A stretch of 64,000 bases of DNA, from the NCBI GenBank assembly GCA_964035545.1, contig OZ037770.1, positions 15,040,642 to 15,104,641 of the forward strand, given 5' to 3'. The position numbers and the translations under genes are program-made. This document shows positions 57,186 through 64,000 of the stretch, piece after piece; the stretch's first letter is position 1; every line of letters begins with the position of its first letter. Origin of the DNA: Bugula neritina (lineage: Eukaryota > Bryozoa > Gymnolaemata > Cheilostomatida > Bugulidae). A model generated the notes under the pieces. It saw only the letters and a list, made by a program, of their open reading frames with translations. It was not told the origin of the DNA and did not search any database.

Positions 57186-60100
57186 TTAGAGTTTGTTATT
57201 ATTAGTAGGTTGGTTTCTTGAGCACAAAGTTTTGCAGTTCTTGTAGAGACAGTAGGTTCCAGTGATGGCTCCTCCAGCGACCATAGATGAACCAATGTAG
57301 AAGTAGACTATTCTCCAGCTTTGTGTGGCATCATAGATGGCACCTCAAAAAGCAAACAAGATAGTTTTAAATGGCATTTTCAATTAATATTTTTACTACT
57401 TTCTTCAATTAATTACAAATAAGACTTTAGGAATATCAGCTAAGCTGATGTTACATTTAACGGGGAATAATCATATAAAATATTAAATTTTCTAGCATTT
57501 TGGTAACAATGAGAATGCATAGACCTAACTGAAATAATTGATTGTACACTACAATTGATAGCAAGATAAATTTGAGTTGGTTACAAGGGGTTGAATACAT
57601 AGCAATATAGTTTGCCAATGTTAAGTTTCGAACTGGTGGCCGGGTTTAGTATTCTTTACAAGCTTTCAGTCACGTTTAATATAGGATTCCAAATTTTACA
57701 AAACATATATATTAGAAATATTTAGACAGCTCCCTACCTACCGCCACCTATCCCGGACCACGGCGGACCAGGAGAGAGAGAGGTGAGGGAGACAACTCCC
57801 TACCTACTTCCACCCATCCCGGACCACGGTGGACTAGGAGAGAGAGAGGTGAGGGAGACAACTGCTAACCTGTTATATAAGTGGAGCAGATGAACGCCGT
57901 GCTCTGAAACGCCATGACTAAACCCATTCCACTAGTTAAGTTCTCAATACCAATCAGTTCTCTCAGCACCACTGGTGTGAGACTGTAGGTGGACGTCCCC
58001 GCCATAGACATACCAATTAACGTTAGAATTATGCCTACAAAATAAAAACTCTACAATATAAGAGGATAAAACATAACAATGCTTAACTAATAAAAACAAT
58101 AAAATATATAAAAATGACATAATAGACAATAAATCAAAGAAAACTAACATATAAAACAATAATTATATAACAAAATAAGAATAAAAACTCTGAAAAGCAA
58201 ACATTTGTTACAACATAATGCAACTTTTACTTGAAAGCTTGAGGTCTACTGTCTGACATGGAAGGTTTAGAAAGCGTGACAACCAACAAATAGCCAGTCC
58301 ACATGTTTGAACACGTATGTATACTCAGTTGAATCTGAAACGTTTCACGACATTAGGAGAGCAGACAACTTCTACACTCTAATTCTGACCTGGAAACCCG
58401 TAAACAACGGCATTGAGGAAGGTCAAGAATCCAGCAATGAGCAGACACGTTGAGAATTGAACCGTTGCAGAAACCAGCTTCCTGTCAGCCAAAAGCCCAT
58501 TCAGTATACGAGAGGGCGTGTCAAGGACACCAGAACAGGTGAGCGCTGTGGCGATAGCGTCCTTTGAAATACCTGGATAATAGAGAAGATAACTCTATCG
58601 CAATCTAATTACTGAATGTGCACTTTGAGTATTGGCCACGTTTATTAGTTTTACAATACATTTTTATTTAAAACTTAGCAATTAGGATCACTTTCAAATT
58701 TTAACAAACAGATCTTTGTGAAACTTTTAGATAAAACAAGCTTTATATAACAATCTGTTATGCAATACGCAATTTTGCTGTTGAAAATGTGCTCCAATTT
58801 GTGGAATGATTGACCAACATATAAAATCATGTAATACGAATGTAATATGTACAGTTAAGTGAAGAATAAGAATTATCAAATATACAGGCAGGATTAACTA
58901 GCTTTGTAATAACAGGAAGTGACGCAATTATAAAACAGGAAGTGATGTCACTGACCTAGCTCTTTGCCGAGAGGAGGAAGTGCCGAGAATACCACACAGA
59001 CGCCTAAACCAAATGCTGCTATCGAAAAACCGACCAATAGAAACTTTGGCATCAGCAAAACCCTCCAATTGAAATGATCTTGACTTAGAGGAGTCAACTC
59101 TGTGCTGAGTGGAGTTGTGCCCCCAGCACGGCATACGAGAGTGGCGCTCGCAAACAGATCTCCGGTAGATATGATCAGCACACTGTCTGCTTCTAGCTTG
59201 TTATTCTGGTGAGCTGGACTTCTGGCCTGGCCACTGACACTGAGACTATTGGCCTGGCCACTGACACTGAGACTATTGGCCTGGCCACTGACACTGAGAC
59301 TATTGGCCTGGCCACTGACACTGAGACTATTGGTCGGACCACTGGCACTATAACTGCTGGCCGGGCCACTGGTGTTAAGGTTAGAGCTGCTGGCCAGGTG
59401 ACCAGTACTACTAGCGGGGACACTGCAAGCGTGGTCTTGACTTTTAGCTCGGCTGCCACTACTATAGCCTGAGTGGCTGACCACATTGTAAGCTGTAAGA
59501 CTGGCTCGGCCCTGATCTGTCTGTTTCATTTCGATCTCATATTCAGAGCCATCACCTGACTTAAAAGATCAATATGTTGGTGAGAAATAAATAATTATTT
59601 GCGTGAAAGATTGCCAACTTAACTTAATCATTATACTTTCTATTATTTTCTTTGTAAGAATTACGGATGTAAATTGCTAGTAACTTTTAGTATAGTCAGA
59701 GTATCATATTATTTTATGTTATATTAATATTATATTATAATCATACATTTTTTCATATAAATATACTAACATAATTGTATTATATAGCATTATATCTGAC
59801 AACATAGACAGACAAAATGCCAAAAATTGCATCTGTATTTATGCAAAGTAAATATAAATAAAGTAAAAAAGCATAAAATATTTCAGAAATAAAAAATTGC
59901 TTTTCCTTCATCAATTTTCAAGCTTAACAGAAACCCTTACATATTTGCACTTAAATTGAAACTGGAATTTAATCACGATAGGATATGATGCAATAGGCAA
60001 AAGTAATAAGAAATGACTTTGTGATAGATTGACATACCAGGAGTTTACTAGTAGCATCAACGCCCTCAGAATCTGCAACCTTTGACCTTCTGCTAATATA

Positions 60101-62341
60101 TTCAAGGTCGTTTGAATACAGACTCTCATAGTAGGAGATAGGTCTCAAGAGAGAGGATAACACCAGAAAGTGAAGAGTGAAGCCAGCTAAAATATTCACA
60201 AATATTATTATCAGAGATATGTTGTAGCTTCGCTCAGTTAAATTAAAATGTGTCAACTCTTTGACAAGTAATGGCCAGTGTTAAGGTATTGAAACTAACA
60301 TTCATAAAAGAACTTTTGTTAATAAAACATGTTGATAGACGCACTTTTGCTCTTTATGTTAACATTTGAAGAGTTTCTTTGTTCAAGTTCAGAAAATGGG
60401 ACACTTTGTAAAATCAAAATAATTGCTATGCATGGTCCAAAACCTCCCAAACAAGAAAATTTATTAATTAATGAATTATATTAGAATGCACAAATAGTTA
60501 GAGTTCATGTTTATATGTACCATAGAGTAACGAAGCACCGCTGAAGGAGTAATTGTCAAACAACGGGCGGAATATATATGGAAGAACAATACCACCCAAA
60601 CCAGATCCACCTGCAGTAAGTCCTAGGGCTAGAGCTTTTCTTTTTTGAAAATAAGGTCCACTGACTAGGAACGGAACCAGAACTATGAGGGAATTCCCAA
60701 CTCCTGCAAATAGAACTTTGTTAACAATATCATTAAGAAGGAGCCCGTTTAATCAAAGCAAAATATCATTGTGTTTGAAAAGGTAAAAGATACTTTTACT
60801 AATACTAGTACTGCGTGTTATATCACTGTATGACATGCAATTACTTTTCATATCTTTTCGTCAACAAGCGAAAAATTATTCTATGGTGGTCCAGTTTGTG
60901 CGGACACCTTCTCAAATCAGTTGCTAGAACCAGAGCTATCTTTAATTCCGGACAGTTATAAATCTCTTGTCCTTGCTACACACTAGAGCTATCACTGCAC
61001 ATTGGATTTATCCTGACACATTGGAGTTATCACTACACGTTTAAAACTTCACAACTGCTGTTTATAATTAAGATTAGCAAAGGCCATGTGTTGAATAAAC
61101 ACTGGGCCGGCAGGAGCTAGCAAGTGCTTGCATGTATCATCACAGTTATTGACCTACTCACCACCCACTAAGCTGTGTGACACTAACATGGCTGGCAGGT
61201 TTGGTGAGTAAGCTAAGCCAACATAGCTGAGAGCGTCCAGAAATACACCCATCAGTGCAGCAGTTCTGCATGATGTCTTCACTATTATCAGACTTGCTAA
61301 TGGTCCTACAACAGTTAGAGAGATCAAAGTATATGCTAGTCTTTGTACAGCTGTCTGTATCTTTGATTGACGGAATGTGTAAACAAAGATGTGTATGAAG
61401 ACTGCATCTATTTAGCAGAACACTTGCCAGACTTTGAAGAATGACGCAGCAGTTTTCTAAACGAATGCTGATCAATATGTGAATCACACGGCAATGATTT
61501 CTACTTACCCAACAGTCCAGTAATGATATATTTTATAGACAAAACCCATATGAGAGTAGAGGTCAAGTAGACACCATTAAATCTTTCATTGATCTCTACA
61601 AGGAGAATCCCTTGACATCTGAATCCTCCTGCGTGTAGAGCAAACAGGCCGGCAGATGCTGCAACCGTAAAGAAAGTGATTTGTTGGGTAACATCATTAC
61701 TTGTAGCCATTACGCCAGGTTGCATAAACTCTAAGATATAGTAGTTATAATATTAATAGCTACGGCTCAGCCAGCTACCAAGTAATTAATGCACAGTTCA
61801 GTGAAACATTCCAGTACAAGTATTAGAAGTTTCGGGTTGAAAAGTGCCAGAAATACCTTTCTGATAAGCTTTTAGTTTGGGGCAATTGGGTTGGGATTTG
61901 ATTGATTTTCTAAAGTGTCAGACAAATTATTATACGCAAAACTTCTGCTAGAATTTGTGCTACTTGAAACAAGACAATTCTACACCCACCTCATCTGTCA
62001 TTTGGTTGAATTTACAAAAATGACTAGTTTTTATTTTTTGAACTTATACTTATAGCTCCAGTTTTCTATAATAAGAATAGTTTGAAGGTCACTACTACAC
62101 AGCTCAAATACTAATAGTAGTAAATAAATTAAATTATATAAAATACTAATAGCTAGTTTAATGCTCTGTAGGTGACTGTAAGTTAAAGTGACTTACAGTA
62201 ACCATAGCCTGTGAGTTAAAGTGACTTACAGTAACCATAGCCTGTGAGTTAAAGTGACTTACCCAATACCACCACCCATGCCCATCCTCTATCTATAGGT
62301 AATATTTTAGCTCTTTCTTCTTCTAAACTCATTTCACGCAT
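57186..62341 (-). CDS. Monocarboxylate transporter-like MFS protein (SLC16 family)
   Basis: Twelve-helix plasma-membrane carrier, probably for monocarboxylates or related organic anions. Minus-strand exons are 62341-62263, 61730-61509, 61305-61162, 60703-60521, 60186-60038, 59559 (or 59555)-58956, 58572-58390, 58034-57870 and 57343-57186, giving ~628 residues ending NNNKL. The SLC16 signature before TM1 is IDRGWAWVVVL, and the TM5 motif is YFQKRKALALGLTAGGSGLGG shortened here to YFQKRKALALGLT plus a Gly-rich run. The TM6-TM7 loop is long and carries four 10-residue repeats (NSLSVSGQA) at 59225-59335, followed upstream by more Ser/Gly-rich sequence. The exon 5 donor and exon 6 acceptor are each ambiguous (60038 with 59559, or an earlier GTAAAC with 59555); both keep the frame. 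Substrate cannot be read from sequence. Confidence 0.88.
57725..57866 (-). repeat. 66-bp duplication beside the transporter exon 8 donor
   Basis: 57725-57790 and 57791-57856 are near-identical 66-bp copies, and a ~10-bp partial third copy abuts the donor of exon 8 (GTTAGC starting at 57869). The unit is GC-rich (CCCGGACCACGGNGGAC), unlike the surrounding intron. Confidence 0.9.
59225..59335 (-). repeat. 30-bp coding repeat in the transporter loop
   Basis: Four in-frame copies of a 30-bp unit encode the 10-residue NSLSVSGQA-type repeat in the central cytoplasmic loop. Confidence 0.92.
62164..62262 (-). repeat. 33-bp repeat carrying the transporter exon 1 donor
   Basis: On the gene's strand GTAAGTCACTTTAACT starts at 62262 (the real donor), 62229 and 62196, exactly 33 bp apart. 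Each copy contains a full GTAAGT and an internal CTCACAG/CTTACAG acceptor-like end. Confidence 0.92.
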
Positions 62342-63129
62342 GGCTCACTAGTTACTACTTCACCGCGACTATCCAACTAGCAACTCATGCTGCCTGTACG
62401 CTGTAAGCGCTTAGGTAGCCGATTGCTCAGCCACTCAAATAGCATAATGGATGTTACAAACACATTAGCAGTGCATTGTAATTTCTGATTAGCCCAGCTG
62501 CTATATCATACATTTTCTAAGCTTGTATTGTGCTAGAGAAAGCTAGGGTTTCCATTGTACTTTTGACTGGTTCATCAATAGGCTGAAGGCTTGCATTTTG
62601 CACTGATCAATGCTATAAATAGCTGCATATGCTAGAAGACTGCATGTAATGATGGTATATGCAGCCATTGAAACAATGTATATAAGACGGCCATTTGAGC
62701 TCATCTAGCTTTCCCTCATTTTCAGCACAGCTAAACAAGGGGGCACAAGTCTGATATAAAGATACAATGTGACCTTCAAAATTTAGAAATCCTAATAATA
62801 TTTCTAATCTATTACTACGATATTATATTGTGTTACACTGTAACAATATCTAGTATTACGTTTTATCATTTCTGATGTGCGGAGAAACCTGCATTTTACC
62901 AGCTTAGCCCGAGGTTCTAAGACAGCCTAGAAACAAGAAGAGGGCAGTACCTAGTGTGAGATTTTCTCAAGTGTAGAACAATTGGGCTGCTGTGATTGGA
63001 GTTATGACCTCATGGCTTTTTGGTACAGATGGATAGCTTTGTGATGGCACTGAGCTGAATACAGTATGTGAATAGCGGAGAACATATGATTCTAGTGTGA
63101 ACCTGTTATAATCTTGTTGAAAGTTGGAG
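62342..63129. other. Intergenic region upstream of the transporter
   Basis: Presumed transporter promoter side, and possibly the promoter of a divergent gene. TATAAATAG near 62614-62622 and TATAAGACGG near 62679-62688 are TATA-like, but their use cannot be judged. No coding feature seen. Confidence 0.35.
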
Positions 63130-63186
63130 ATGTTTACGGAGAAGATGGCTGAGCTAAGCAAACCATTGCTAGACCACATCTATAAA
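63130..63186 (+). CDS. Possible first coding exon of a plus-strand gene running off the window
   Basis: An ATG at 63130 opens 19 codons (MFTEKMAELSKPLLDHIYK) that end exactly at a strong donor, TATAAA|GTAAGT. This looks like a first coding exon, but no following exon was recognised before the window ends. The product cannot be named. Confidence 0.3.
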
Positions 63187-64000
63187 GTAAGTCACTGTGA
63201 AGCATTTATAATAACTAAGGATTTTAGGTATTTAGCAGCTACAATTATGCTAGGAAGTATGTCATGAAGTGTTTGCATCAAAATTAGGGCACAAAAAGCT
63301 GGTAAAACCTGAAATTTGGTGTTTCCACTCTGAAGATTAGAATCGCAGCGTTTCATGGAAAGGAAATTTCATTAGCAATTAATAGACTGAGTTGAAACCT
63401 ATATTTTGAAGGGAACATCAGTGGTTAAAGTAATGTCTTAGTAAACATAAGGTCAGTGGTTTGACCTTTAGTGAAGGTCATTGTTAGGAAGAGCATTCAG
63501 TCAGAGTTGCTCTCTCTTGTCACAATAGAAAACCTGTTCTCTATCCTTAAGGCTCTGTTTTGATTTACAGCTACTTCTGCAAAACTACAATCAGCTTATG
63601 AGAAAATTTCTTTTTTAAAAGCAAAATATATAGTAGACCAAACATGATCTAGCAAAACAAGTGAAACATATTAACGACCTAACTGAACCTCAACTGAAAG
63701 TTGAAGCTGCTAAGTTAAAGTCTAGCCTCACGACTTAACAATATCAACATAAGGGGCAGACAATTTCTCACACTGAAAGTCAAAGCTTCAGTGTAGAATA
63801 ATGTTACATTTTGTTTCAACAAAAGATAATCTAAATCTAAACTAATACTACGCATGTTGACAACAGGTGTTTGTTTACTCTTGCAGATAGCGCGCTGTTT
63901 TACACACCGGATAAAGATAAGGCAGCTGAAAGCTATACAAAACACGTGATCTGCCGCGTTAAGTAATATATTATTAGAATGAAAGGTATACTAAAAGTAA
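63187..64000. other. Terminal stretch without recognised gene
   Basis: AT-rich. It would be the first intron of the candidate plus-strand gene if that gene is real. Nothing else is supported. Confidence 0.4.

Overview
This is animal nuclear DNA, not prokaryotic. It is AT-rich, its genes are split by GT-AG introns, and it has tRNA-derived retroposon pieces, MITE-like elements and many mini- and microsatellites. The gene set points to a metazoan: an eIF4G with MIF4G, MA3 and C-terminal W2 domains, two CD225/dispanin (IFITM-like) genes and an SLC16-type transporter. Intron sizes and repeat style suggest a non-vertebrate, possibly an early-branching animal such as a sponge. I cannot fix the species.

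Layout. 1-14 kb is gene-poor and holds two families of ~1 kb and ~1.6 kb repeats (here A and B). Each is present once per orientation, in the interleaved order A-, B-, A+, B+, and each carries a short ORF or exon-like stretch conserved between its copies. 14.0-16.0 kb (minus) is a complete six-exon homocysteine S-methyltransferase gene. 17.3-44.3 kb (plus) is a complete eIF4G gene with 24 coding exons; the exon phases close exactly to 1541 codons plus stop. Two CD225/dispanin genes lie on the opposite strand inside its 7.3-kb intron (32735-40024). 44.4-50.7 kb is intergenic with a tRNA-like SINE fragment. 50.7-56.3 kb (plus) is a divergent eIF4G-like paralogue. It keeps several exon lengths and phases of the parent but has lost the MA3 exons and the end of W2, and its eIF4E-binding motif is altered. 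57.2-62.3 kb (minus) is a nine-exon monocarboxylate-transporter-like gene. A possible first exon of a further plus-strand gene lies at 63.13 kb.

The most unusual signal is genome-structural. In four independent genes, about 11 of ~49 introns carry a tandem repeat starting at or just downstream of the 5' splice site. In several cases the repeat unit is a copy of the exon/intron junction itself and includes a duplicated donor. One intron (42896-43119) consists almost entirely of copies of the end of its own upstream exon. This suggests recurrent tandem duplication of donor junctions as a local mode of intron growth and a possible source of alternative donors.

All exon boundaries were read by eye from splice consensus, reading frame and family conservation. 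No database search was run.
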